From assembly GCF_000005505.3 (NCBI RefSeq), contig NC_016132.3:24852501-24916500 (forward strand): 64,000 nt of DNA. Reading direction: 5' to 3'. The stretch is from Brachypodium distachyon (Eukaryota > Streptophyta > Magnoliopsida > Poales > Poaceae). Position 1 is the stretch's first letter; each line of letters begins with the position of its first letter. This document shows positions 54,012-64,000 of the stretch, piece by piece. Under the pieces are notes generated by a model. That model saw only the letters and a list, made by a program, of their open reading frames with translations. It was not told the origin of the DNA and searched no databases. A program made the translations under genes and the position numbers.

Positions 54012-54705
54012 CGAGGAATTCTATGGTACCGTAGTCACGTGATTTGTACTTACACAATGAGAAGTATTCTGAGAGGAACACATAAATTTACCCAGGTCCG
54101 AACCTTATGGATGAATAATAATCCTAGTAGTCTTAATTTAATTACATGGAAACACTAACGGGGACATCATTCGATTACTCTTCTGGTCTTCTCTTCTTGC
54201 AGACGTCTAGCTACCCTCACGGTTACTCATTCGTAGTCTGTTATAACTCCATGTCACGTCGGGCATGTTTCCTATTATTGTATGAAAGGAACTCTTTTTA
54301 CATGATCACATCCCTCTAGCAGGCACCAGGCGGGGTCGAAGTTCTTTGTTGTTCCCCGGCTGGTTTCTGGTCTCCAGTTTATTCGCCCCTCGTTTCTTTC
54401 TGTCTCTTTTGAAACTGTTTGAATTTTACTTTCAGCATATTCAGTCAGTACAACAAGCGAGTATGCAGTTCCCTCAAAAAGAACAAGCGAGTATGCAGTT
54501 ATGCACGGCGAAGATTTCTGAACATCGGTTTCTGTTCAGAAAGAAAAACTTGTGATAGACATCCCATCAAGACCCTAAAAAGTTACCCGTGGACTGAAAT
54601 ACATGGCGTTCCCATACCTACAGAATATTCACGGAAAACGTTTCACAAATGTGAATATTGACATGCGGGGCTGAAATATATAAGATTTGTAAAAATAATC
54701 ATTTA
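54012..54705. other. spacer between two inverted MITEs
   Basis: AT-rich to mixed sequence with no recognisable gene. A 17-bp motif, ACAAGCGAGTATGCAGT, is repeated at about 54452 and 54483. Confidence 0.4.
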
Positions 54706-54929
54706 GGCCTTATTTGGTACTAGACTTTTTAGGGTATTATCCATTCCAAATGAAAAAACACTGAATCTCAAATGGTTGTTTGGTAGGAAAGATTTATAGG
54801 AAATTATCTCTAGTTTTTCCGCACAAAACACTCCATTTTTGTACCAAATCAAAACACTAGTGAACACCCAAACCCTTCAAATACCAAAAACACCAATGAC
54901 TAAAAATTACGCTAACGCCAAACAAGGCA
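54706..54929. mobile_element. MITE, GGCCTTATTTGGT type, copy 2 (inverted)
   Basis: Starts GGCCTTATTTGGTACTAG and ends ACGCCAAACAAGGC. It is the reverse complement relative of copy 1, about 700 bp away, slightly shorter through internal deletions. Confidence 0.65.
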
Positions 54930-55379
54930 CATTAAGATTCTCAATTACTAGTCACGCTAACAGGAAATCTAAGTTAATGGTCACAGCTCAAACATTACCT
55001 GGATCGGCACTTAGAAATGGTCTGGCTAAGTGAATGGATAATACGGAGTATTTGTCTGCGTATAAGCTAGTCGTAACTCATAAAGTTCAGCTTAATCGAA
55101 ATTCTGATGTTCGAAAACAAAACGAACAGCAGCCAATCCTGCAAAACCTCGGATCCCAAAATGCTGATACAATACACAGACTCATGCCCCTCATCCGAAC
55201 ATACAGAAAAGCTACAAACCCATGCTAATACTAGACAATCCAGCTGGCCTGGCCACGAACAAACATTCAAGAGATGCAACCAGGCGACATCAATTCACAT
55301 GTTACTAAAACATTCTGCTGCATTGGCACTACTCTGGCTTTAGTTCACCGTGCAGGCTCGCTCCAACAGCATAGTAGTT

Positions 55380-58300
55380 CTACTCTGGGAACATTTGTTC
55401 AGTGTCTGCATCACCCTCCTGTTCGATCTGAGGTTGCTTAGGAGCACCAGCTCCAGGAGCCTGCTTCTTCTTGATACCACTGACAATGTCATCAATCCGT
55501 AGAAGCATGCAAGCTGCCTCAATAGCTGTCTTGAACGTCTGTGCCTTCACACTGTAAGAAACCCAGATCTACAACACAAATATCGTGGTGCTTAGATTCA
55601 CCACTCGCATGTAAATTACAGGGACATGGTAGATTCACGCAGACAAAAACCTACCTTCCGCTCTTTCATGTCCACAATATCACCACAACTTCCATCAATG
55701 CCAACCCAGGCGTTTTCACCATTCGCATGCTGAAGCAACAAAATGCATTTAAGAAGCAAGCAGAGGCAGTAATACAGGTGTCATCAACTTTGCAATGGTT
55801 TTTAACTGGAAACGAAGCATTACACATATGGTTTAATTTGGTTTCGGGTGGGGGGCTAATGTCTTAACAAGAATTCCTATTATGGCTCAAAAAATGATGG
55901 TATGAAGACCAGAAGTACTGTTGGAAAGCCATCTCAGTGCAAGTTATAGTCCTTTCAACTAGCTCTGTTTTTAAGGGTGGTTTCTACAAAAAGCTGAAAC
56001 CTATAGCTAGAAACTTAGAGCAATCCTCCCCAGCTTACTTCAATGCTCAACCACTTCTATCTATATAAGGTAAAATATGTTACACAGAATCTGCAGCTGA
56101 AACCTTGAGTCCTCTTCCTGAACATTTTGTCGAGGCAGCTAGAGAGTTACATGTCAATAAAAAGCAGTGGCGGACCTACCTCTTCAATATTGGGTGGTAC
56201 AAACACTATTTTAAATATTGGGTGGGACAAATACACTGCGATTCTATTTTTCTTTTAGTTTTTTAATAATTTTTACTAATGGAAGGAGATCTAAAAAATT
56301 ATTGGCCCCACCCAGCTGGGTCCGTCCCTGATAAAAAAGATATAGTTATTACCTTTCCCTGGAGTTGTGTCATTGTCCTAATAACATTCAAACCACAATT
56401 TTGAAGCAAAGTTCTTGGGATTGCTTCAAATGCTAACGCAGCAGCTTCGTACGGCCACTGACAAAGCAAACAGAAAGTAATTAGATACTCAAATCATAAC
56501 GTAAGCTGCTATCAGAGAAAGAACCATATTCTATGGGATGTCCAAACCACAACAAAACATAGATATTATATTCGGCTATGCTGTATTAGTTCATACTTTA
56601 TGTGCATATACAGTAGGCCTCCACATAAATGGCTTCGTTACTCATAAAATGCCAACATTAATACTTCTGAAGCAATACCTTTTCCACGCCTTCAACTGAA
56701 GAACTCTTTTGCTTCAGTGTTGCTGATACAGTCAATTCAGTACCACCACCTCCAGGTAGAAGTTTTGGGTTTTTCAGAATGTTCCTTGCAACAGACATGG
56801 CATCCTGTGAATGAAAAAGGTTAAAGGTCAAGACAGTTCGTACAACGAAAATAACAAGGACTAACAAGGTAGAACAAACACCTGAAGGTTCCTCTCCACC
56901 TCGTTCAAGACGTCCTTGCTTGCTCCCCTCAACAAAACAGTGCATGCCTTAGGATCTTTGCAGTCGACAATGAAGGAAAAGAATTCATCACCAATCTTCT
57001 TGACCTCAAAGAGGCCAGCCCGTGTTCCCACATCTGATTCTTGAAGCTCCTCTGGTCTGTTCACTATAACTGCACCACAAGCCTTAGCAATCCTGTTGTT
57101 GTCAGTCTTCCGAAGTCGACGGATCGCACTAACACCCGCCTTGCTTAAATAATGGATAGCAAGATCACTGAGACCTTTCTCTGTGACAACCAAATCAGGC
57201 TTGAATTTTAAAATTTGCGCACAGAGGTTCTTTATGTATTCTTCCTCCAGCTCTAGCAGAACCTGCCTGCAGTAGCATATTTACCAAATCACTACTGACC
57301 CATAGCAACTAAATAGTGCTATTGCAATTCATAATACATATGGGCAGGAGATTCTGAATCTACTGCCTCCGTCCAGGTTTATATGGCCTGCACGTGTTCC
57401 TAGATCACCAATTTAACTAACGAAATAAAATTATATGACAAGAGAAAGTATATCGCTGAAAAGTTCTTTCGATATGAATCTAATGGTATACTTTTTGTGC
57501 AATATAATGCATATATAGTTGACGAAATTGGTGATCGGAACCAGCAAAGGACTTATAAACTTGGATAGAGGGAGTACACTTCACTTACCAATCTTCTTCC
57601 TTCATCAACTCAGCATTTGTCTGATTTTCTCCTTTCTTGTACTCAACAGGGCAATCCAGAAGAATGATACGCGGATTAACTATCTTCCTTTTCATTTTTC
57701 CAGGAGCCACAACATCTTTATTGAACATGACTCCTTTAAGAACCCTTGAATCCTCCAACTGGCCACCAGGAATCTTCTCTACTTTGATGTATTTCTTGAT
57801 ATCGACTTCACACATGCCTTGACCTAGGTCAACACCTGCTGTTGTAGTAGCATCTATAGCAAGGTCCTGACGATAGCAACACAAGATATCAAATAAACCA
57901 TAAGCTTAACCAATGGAAAAGTGAACTTTGCTGGTAGCCAACTTGACATAAAAGGACGATACTTACAGCAATAAGGTCACCGAACTGACCAGTGAATTTT
58001 GTACCAATGGAACTCTTCACCAGCCCTAGCATTGCCCCGCCTACATTATGTAGGTCTCAGTTGCATCAGTTTACCAAATAGTACATGAGAACCAATGTAT
58101 TTGGAAGAACTCTAATACAAAAATTGTAGCATGCTGGATTCAGACTTACGGTCATTCACATCAACAGGCATCGCAATTTTGTCAAGGACAGCTAAAGCAT
58201 CCTCGAGAGCTTTGGTGTAGGCTAAAAAGTAGAAACACAAAAGCTTCAGAACAGATTAAAAATCAAGGAATATAGACAGAGTGCAGTTTTCTTAGGCCGT

Positions 58301-58854
58301 CAGAACCATGCAACAATTACCTCGTCAAATAACAGTTGGGTGGTAGTTCTTTTCAATAAACGCTTCTGCAACATGGAGCATCTCACCAGCTAGAGAAACA
58401 GAAGTTAGTACAGAAGAATAAAAGTTGCCTTAAACTTTGAAGTGCAAATCTTTCTAGTGTAATTAGTTACAAAGAGATTGATTTTTTTGGCAGCTCATGC
58501 TAATAGCCATATGCTTAGTTTCCCAAGAATAATATTGGAGAGTTAGACCATAGTTAGATGATCTCAGATGGCATGCTTGTAAGACTAATAAAAATGGGTC
58601 ACAAGTAAGAAAAAAATAGGTCCTGTTATTACTCATCAAAGTAATTACCAAAACAGAATGTATCACAGACAACATGCATACCTAGAACAATGACAGATGT
58701 TGTGCCATCACCTACTTCTTCATCTTGAGTGCGGCTTAGCTCAATCATAGACTGAGTAAAATGAAAATGTAGAGTTAAATTCAATATGACTTCATCCACT
58801 TATGAGAAATAGTTAAGAGACTGACTGACAGCCCGTTATAAACATCATCAGCAA

Positions 58855-58894
<40 letters not shown>

Positions 58895-60888
58895 CATTCT
58901 ACATACCTTGGCAGCAGGATGAGCACTGTCTATTTCCCGCAATATAGCATTGCCATCATTAGTGACCACAATACCTGCAAAAGCAGAACTCAGATAAATA
59001 AAATAAAAGTATAAAACCTTGTAAAGACAGGTTATTTCACATGTGAAGTTATAAGCAGAAGATGGCACAAGGTGCAAATAATATTTGACATGGGTAAGAC
59101 AAAAGTCAAGCAAACAGCCTAATGAAGAGCCATCTGGTTATCCAGTTCAGCCCTCCTATGGAATACTGTCCCTTATTACTTATGATCTTGATATGGCCAA
59201 CATGACATAATTTTATAATATCCTTGTAAACTACAGGCTCCCTAACCGTCCCAAATGCATAAAAGATAGTTGTGCAATTAACACAGGAAAGTAAAAATGC
59301 AATCAGTTGAAACTGTTGATAAGAGTAATATCCAAAGAAAATTAAGATCATCAGTACTCTCCGTGCCTATTTTTCTATGGCACAATTCCTTCTTGAACAA
59401 AAACTAATGCGCGTCACTAATCCACTCGCATCTCTAATTTTTGCACCTCACTGGACATATTTACCCCCGTCTGTTTGCGATTATCACGATGGTGGAAATC
59501 ACACGAAACCACCATGCCCACCCATGAAGATTGCTGCTCTCCCACAATCAACGAGATTAAGCATTCTCTGTTGTCACGTGGGGCTTAACAGACAGGTACT
59601 CTAAGTCCATGGTATGAGGAGGCAGCAAATGAGCAAAAGATCGGAAGGGGAAGAGGAAACATATATATCAACATAACAAAAAAAAAAGGAAAATAGCGAG
59701 GCAGAGTACTACACCGCTCAGAAGTACGTGAGGCGTAAAAAATGGAAACGCAAGACCAAGATAAGTACAAGAGACAATCCATGTCCTAAGTTCATAATGA
59801 GGGGACTCCATTGAAAACATTAAGACAGTACAGCGTGTCAAACAAGTGGAATTATGCCATGGACCCATGTATAAATAGAATGAAGGATGAACTAGCGCCA
59901 ACAGAGTTCTGCACCTCATATGATTAATATGATTTGTAGCAATTTAATGACCTAATACAAAAGTGTAATAGCACAGTGTAAAGGCAACATTAGAGCATGT
60001 GTAGGTACCTCCACTAGCATCCAGAATCATCTTCAACATTGACTTAGGACCCAAAGTAGTGCGAATGATATCTGCCACAGCCTGCACAGCAAGCAACTAC
60101 ATTTACCTAACAGTAAAAGAAAATACTGATAACTGCATTAACTATGTCGTAACACGTAAAAGACATTAAAGCTGGATATTGCTTCGTTGAGCTAAAATAG
60201 TTGCAAGTCAGAATCGACTTCGTTAACCTCAGATTAAGCTCATAAGAAACCTAAGACATCTAGCCTATCTGATTCCAGAGGAAGAAGAAAACCAAATACT
60301 TTGACATCTTGAGTAGCACCACTTGTGCAACCTATTCCATTAATAGCGAAATGTAATGCCCACAGTGAGTTAAATTTGACTGCGATGCATAGAGCCTGCT
60401 AGGCATCAACGACGCACGAGCAGCACAAGGTGCTCGTGGGACAGAGCTTTTTTGAGCTGGTAGTGGGACAGAACTTGAAAGGACAGACCTTTGCGGCCCG
60501 AATGTTGGCATGGTGAACCTTGGCGCCGGATTCCCTCTTCAATGAGTCCTCTGCTCAAATCGATACAAGAAATGCACAAAAAAATTAAAGAAAGTATCGA
60601 GAAAAAGAAACATTGGAGATCAGATCAGAATAAAAACAACAACAAAATTGAATAAATAAAACCGAATCACGGTTACATATCATGGGATCAAGTAAATTTC
60701 GACACAAAGAGGTCAACACATGTCCTATAGCAAAACCTAGAAGCGAGAAAACAACATTTATATCAGAAAATACGGGGGAGGGAGGGCAGGCGAGGAAACC
60801 CTAGGACGCATGGAGGAGGGGGTGATTGAGGAGAGGCGAGGGGCTAGGGGAACTTACTGAGCACGAGTACGGGGGCGTGCAATGCCAT
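55380..60888 (-). CDS. CCT3: T-complex chaperonin subunit gamma (CCT3), 14 exons, TGA in exon 6
   Basis: Encodes the gamma subunit of the cytosolic TRiC/CCT ring, which folds actin, tubulin and other proteins using ATP. Exons: 60888-60858, 60550-60489, 60081-60009, 58974-58907, 58751-58682, 58389-58321, 58221-58150, 58040-57967, 57866-57589, 57266-56882, 56804-56679, 56457-56353, 55729-55655, 55568-55380. All 13 introns are GT-AG and all phases join, giving 558 codons plus stop. Landmarks: MALHAPVLVLKDSLKRESGA, TTLGPKSMLKM, VTNDGNAILREID, EEVGDGTTSVIVLAGE (ATPase loop), DLAIDATTTAGVDLGQGM, DPKACTVLLRGASKDVLNE, LLPGGGGTELTVS, C-terminal TEQMFPE. Exon 6 reads HPTVI then TGA (58327-58325) then R, where the family has Cys. 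As written the protein ends at residue 122. Otherwise every exon is intact, so this is a very recent loss, a polymorphism or a base error. Confidence 0.93.
56165..56330. mobile_element. hAT-type MITE in CCT3 intron 12
   Basis: Starts CAGTGGCGGACCTACC; ends GCTGGGTCCGTCCCTG (inverse CAGGGACGGACCCAGC). Flanks ataaaaag and ataaaaaa agree at 7 of 8 bases, the expected 8-bp hAT duplication. About 166 bp, non-coding. Confidence 0.75.
57361..57576. mobile_element. Stowaway MITE in CCT3 intron 9
   Basis: TACTGCCTCCGTCCAGGTTT ATA at the left pairs with ATAAACTTGGATAGAGGGAGTA at the right. It makes up 216 of the 322 bp of the intron, and its right end lies 11 bases from the 5' splice site (57588). Confidence 0.75.
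58855..58894 (+). repeat. (TG)n(AG)n microsatellite in CCT3 intron 4
   Basis: About eleven TG units followed by about nine GA/AG units, located 13 bases downstream (gene sense) of exon 4. Confidence 0.9.
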
Positions 60889-61541
60889 GGCGATCTAGAG
60901 AGAGACGAGTGGGCGAGGCGGCGGCGAGGGGAAAGGAAGGGGGAGGAAAGGAGAGCTGGAGAGGGCTCTGCTGCTGAGCCGCGCGATCTTTCGAAGTCGA
61001 GGGTTTGTTCTGGGTTTGGGTTTTGAAACGAAACCCTGGTCGCAACTCGCAATTTCGCAAACGCAACCAGAGAGGGTCCGGTGCTCACGTGCTACCAGCG
61101 TGCGTCCGAGGGTGACCGCTGATCGGGGCACTGTTTCTTTTCTGGCTGAGGGAATTTAGATTGACAAAATTTAGAGAACCTTGAAATTGTGAAGTTCAAC
61201 TGAAAATATTTAGGCAAAACTTGTGGTAGTATTTTCGTCCAAAACTTCAAATTGTGTATTACACCCACAGTATAATTATGGACTGTGTGGCAACATAAAG
61301 TGTTATAGCATGGAAGTCATCTATCAAATGGAGGTGAATACGAGATAACAATTTTTTTTAACCAAATTTAACTACTTACGGAATTTGGTATAAGTTCTCT
61401 AGGGAATCTTGTTAGTTTCGTACCGTATTTGTTCCAAGTTCTCTAGGGAATCTTTTGTGAGTCTTGAGATTATATTGAACAATACTTCAAAAAGATAAGT
61501 GTGAAAGAGAATAGAAGATAGGATGTGGGATGAGCAATATC
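60889..61541. other. intergenic, CCT3 promoter side
   Basis: GC-rich leader sequence directly upstream of the CCT3 ATG (to about 61120) changes to AT-rich spacer. AGTTCTCTAGGGAATCTT is repeated at about 61391 and 61437. No gene. Confidence 0.45.
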
Positions 61542-62025
61542 TAGGCCTGGACAAAAGGATCGAAGCGCGATAATCTTATTGAATGCTCGCTAACTCGGTT
61601 CGTTAACTAAAGAACCAAACAGGACTTTCTTTTCAGACCGTTAAGCTTAACAATCAGTGAGCGCTCGTTAGCGAGTTCATCTCGTACATCACTTGTGAGT
61701 GACTAGTGGTACTAATTTTGCTGTTGGAATTGTGTTGTTATTTCTCTTTTGTTGTGTATTTCCAATCTTTAGCGTTGTTTAGCTTTGATATATTTTGTTT
61801 GCTGCCAAAATTTATCCCAAGAAAATAGGTAATGTCAACATGCCATCTATTTATCTTAACGAGTTTTTAACGAGCTTAACGAGCGCTCGCGAGCTCTTAA
61901 CGAACCGAGCCGAATAATGGTCTCAGATCGTTAACAATAACGATCTTAACGATCCGAGCTCTTAACGAACCAAGCTTAACGAATCGAGCTCTTAACGAAC
62001 CGAGCATGCTCGTTAGCCAGCCCTG
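61542..62025. mobile_element. non-autonomous hAT element with perfect 8-bp duplication
   Basis: Starts TAGGCCTGGACAAAAGG and ends CATGCTCGTTAGCCAGCCCTG; the outer ends TAGGCCTGG/CAGGGCTGG are Ac-like inverted repeats. GCAATATC flanks it exactly (61534-61541 and 62026-62033). The right third is a dense array of CTTAACGAACCGAGC/GATCGTTAAC motifs, echoed near the left end. 484 bp, non-coding. Confidence 0.88.
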
Positions 62026-62268
62026 GCAATATCGTGATGAGTTCTTCAAGATTGAATAATTTCATAATACAAAAATAACCTCCAAGGGTGTATTCTGTCT
62101 AGCATACACATGTATAATGTCAGGACCCCCTTCGAGTAATCAAACTATTTGAGTAACACTACAAAACCGTTTTGCAATCAGCCAACCACATCATAGTTGT
62201 GAGACGTTCTACTTTTGAATCTCTCATGTCACATGACACTACTACAAAACGGTCTATATGCAACGGAA

Positions 62269-62576
62269 CATCAGTAATGGATCCGGCGCGACCGTTACTG
62301 ATGAACAACATCAGTGTCGATCGCGGCCGCGACCGTTACTAATGAACCGAGTGGGCTCTGCCCGTCCCCGCCCAGCCACACATCAATGGCGGTCGCGCGA
62401 GGCGACCGCCACTGATGAATAATCATAGCTCGCGAGTTACATCAGTGGCGGTCAACTAAGAAGCGACCGCCACTGATGAACAATTCATCAGTAACGGTCG
62501 GCCTAGCGCGACCGTTACTGATGTGCCAACGATTATCAGTAACGGTCGCGCAAACCCCGACCGACACTGATAATCG
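62269..62576. repeat. six consecutive short palindromes (subterminal transposase sites)
   Basis: Imperfect palindromes of the form CATCAGTaaCGGTCG..CGACCGttACTGATG at 62269-62303, 62309-62344, 62381-62417, 62440-62478, 62486-62523 and 62530-62576. In CACTA elements such subterminal motifs bind the TnpA/TnpD-type proteins. Confidence 0.85.
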
Positions 62577-63112
62577 TCGCGGTTTAAATACGCCGGGCAC
62601 AGACACAGCTGGTCGCGCCGCGCGTCGTAACGGACAAGCTGCGGCCCCTTCACTTCTGGCGACGGCGAGGTGCTGCCCGACGGCGCCATGGCCGCCGGTG
62701 AGCCCCCCAGGTAGCCCCTCCTCCCTCCCCCTTCCTCCTCTCCCCCCCCCCCCCCGCGCTGGCGGCGCCGCCTCCATGGCCGCCGAGCTCCATTTTCCGA
62801 GCTCCGATTCTCGACCCCGAAGCTTCCCTCTCCCTCCCGATCTATCTCGCCGGCCTCCAATTTCTCTCCGAAGTTCCCCAATTTCAAATTTTTGAGCTCC
62901 GCGGTCGCCGGCCAAAATGCGGCGCATCCTCATCGTCGCCCGAAGGGAACTCTCTCCCTCCCGATCTTTCTCGCCGGCCTCCAATTTCTCTCTGAGTGTC
63001 TATAATTTTAAATTATTAGTTAGCTTCGGTTAATTAACACCTTAATCCCCTTGTCAATGATTAGGCTAACTATTTTGTTTTGTTTGTTTTCTTGTGTATT
63101 GTGTTTTAGATT

Positions 63113-64000
63113 CAAGGACCATTCTTGGATGTACGCCAAGGAAAAAATCAATGCTCGATGGATAACCGAATGGACGGTCTTTTTTGGAGTCGCGAAGGTG
63201 ATATGGAACGAAAAGGACTTTTGATGATTCGTTGTCCATGTCACAAATGTGAAAACACATGCATGATGAAGCCTGAAGATGTTCAGATGCACGTGCTGGC
63301 ATCGGGTTTTGTGGAAGGCTATTCTCGCTAGACTTGTCACGAGGAGGATGCGGTTGATGCCGGTAGCGGTAGCGAAGATGATGATGTCCTGCAGTATGAT
63401 CTGGCGAATGATTCCGAGGACGAAAGAAGGGTCGATGAGGAGGCTAATGTGGAAGGTGAAGGAGCTCCACGTGGCAGGATTGCCGAAATGCTAGATGACC
63501 CGTACCTACGGGAGCAGCTGGAGGACCCCGAAGATGAGGCAGAGTCTACTCAGTTCAAAAAGTTGTTGGAGGACGCAAACACACCCTTGTATGATGGAGC
63601 TGGCGAAAAAAACAGCGTGCTCGAAGTGACGCTCGAACTTTTGAGGGTGAAGATAGCATCATGCTGGTCAGACAAGGGCTTCACGAACTTGTTGAGTTAC
63701 CTTGCTTCGGTTTTTTCACAGCCAAACAAGTTGCCCAAGAGTACATACGAGGCGAAGAAGATTACATGCCCGCTCGGATTAGATTGCGTGAAACATCATT
63801 CATGTCCAAACGACTGCATGGTATACATTGGAGAGTACGAGAACCATGAGAGCTGCCACATATGCGGTGCATCGAGATACAAGAAGAAAAACGCCAGAGC
63901 TGGCGAAGACGATGGGGAAGAAGTGATGAAGGGCAGGCCGGCAAAGACTGTCTGGTATCTTACGGCAGGTGGCCGAGTTGAACGTTGGATGCAGAACGTT
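63113..64000 (+). pseudogene. CACTA tnp2-type transposase, 5' part, with nonsense codon
   Basis: Near 63113 one frame gives DHSWMYAKEKINARWITEW, the start of the transposase-associated domain. A second frame gives MIRCPCHKCENTCMMKPED and VHVLASGFVEGYSR-like text up to TAG at 63329-63331, where family members have Trp (YxRWT.H.E). After the stop the same frame is open to the edge: acidic linker, LEDANTPLYDGA, SDKGFTNLLSYLASVF, NKLPKSTYEAKKITCPLGLD and CPNDCMVYIGEYENHESCHI CGASRYKK. This is the tnp2 (PF02992-type) core with its zinc-like Cys pairs. The protein makes the DDE-type recombinase that mobilises CACTA elements; the catalytic core lies beyond the window. Early frame change plus stop suggest an inactive copy. 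Confidence 0.8.

Larger units (their letters stand above)
62237..64000 (+). mobile_element. CACTA (En/Spm) transposon, left part, runs off the window
   Basis: Starts CACTACTACAAAACGG and is followed by about 300 bp of subterminal repeats (CATCAGTAACGGTCG and inverses), a GC-rich leader with a 50-bp imperfect direct repeat (about 62827 and 62951; shared core CTCGCCGGCCTCCAATTTCT) and a tnp2-type transposase frame. The right end lies outside, so the 3-bp target duplication cannot be checked. Confidence 0.82.

Noticed and set aside
58325..58327. TGA at a Cys position as a selenocysteine codon
   Set aside because: Land plants lack the selenocysteine insertion machinery and CCT proteins are not selenoproteins; nonsense mutation or base error is the better reading.
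59377..59604. 75-residue plus-strand frame
   Set aside because: Lies within CCT3 intron 3, antisense, with no domain.

Overview
The window is nuclear DNA from a flowering plant, almost certainly a grass (Poaceae). Evidence: short GC-rich intronless genes, a 14-exon CCT chaperonin gene with GT-AG introns, and a repeat load typical of grasses (Stowaway MITEs, CACTA, hAT, copia, gypsy and L1-type LINE elements, many nested). The species cannot be fixed from the sequence alone.

Host genes. Five intronless RING-H2 genes lie on the plus strand: 2216-2947 (four-TM type), 5687-6178, 17031-17636, 20411-20947 and 40408-40833 (ATL type). All are candidate membrane-anchored E3 ubiquitin ligases, and the last two carry structural lesions. 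The minus strand holds an X8-domain protein gene (44417 to 43823 or beyond), an acidic/coiled-coil protein gene (50062 to 47508, with a one-base frame break) and T-complex chaperonin subunit gamma, CCT3 (60888 to 55380), which has a TGA in place of a conserved Cys codon in exon 6.

Transposon layers. A minus-strand copia gag region (13766 to 8286) is split by a 3,557-bp solo LTR (target duplication cggcg) and a 1.03-kb hAT-type element. Two copia LTRs with a shared internal arrangement lie at 14797-16460. A 5'-truncated LINE lies at 23071-26707 with an 18-bp target duplication and patchwork filler at its 5' junction. A gene fragment with a Ulp1/C48-like domain (27394-35682) is cut in two by a 6.8-kb LINE (28587-35407, duplication tcacaagtt). 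Then follow a small CACTA-type element, a 5S-like (Cassandra-type) retroelement holding another LINE fragment, and a non-LTR RNase H fragment (36-40 kb). A 628-bp foldback element sits at 42414-43041, solo LTR 51464-51943 has a perfect 5-bp duplication, a hAT element at 61542-62025 has a perfect 8-bp duplication, and an incoming CACTA transposon (62237 to the right edge) has an array of short palindromes and a tnp2-type transposase reading frame.

I see no new defence or metabolic system. The most notable things are lesions and near-misses in host genes: the TGA in CCT3, a compensated +1/+8 frameshift in the ATL gene at 20411, an ATL gene lacking two zinc ligands at 40408, and a single-base frame break in the 47.5-50 kb gene.
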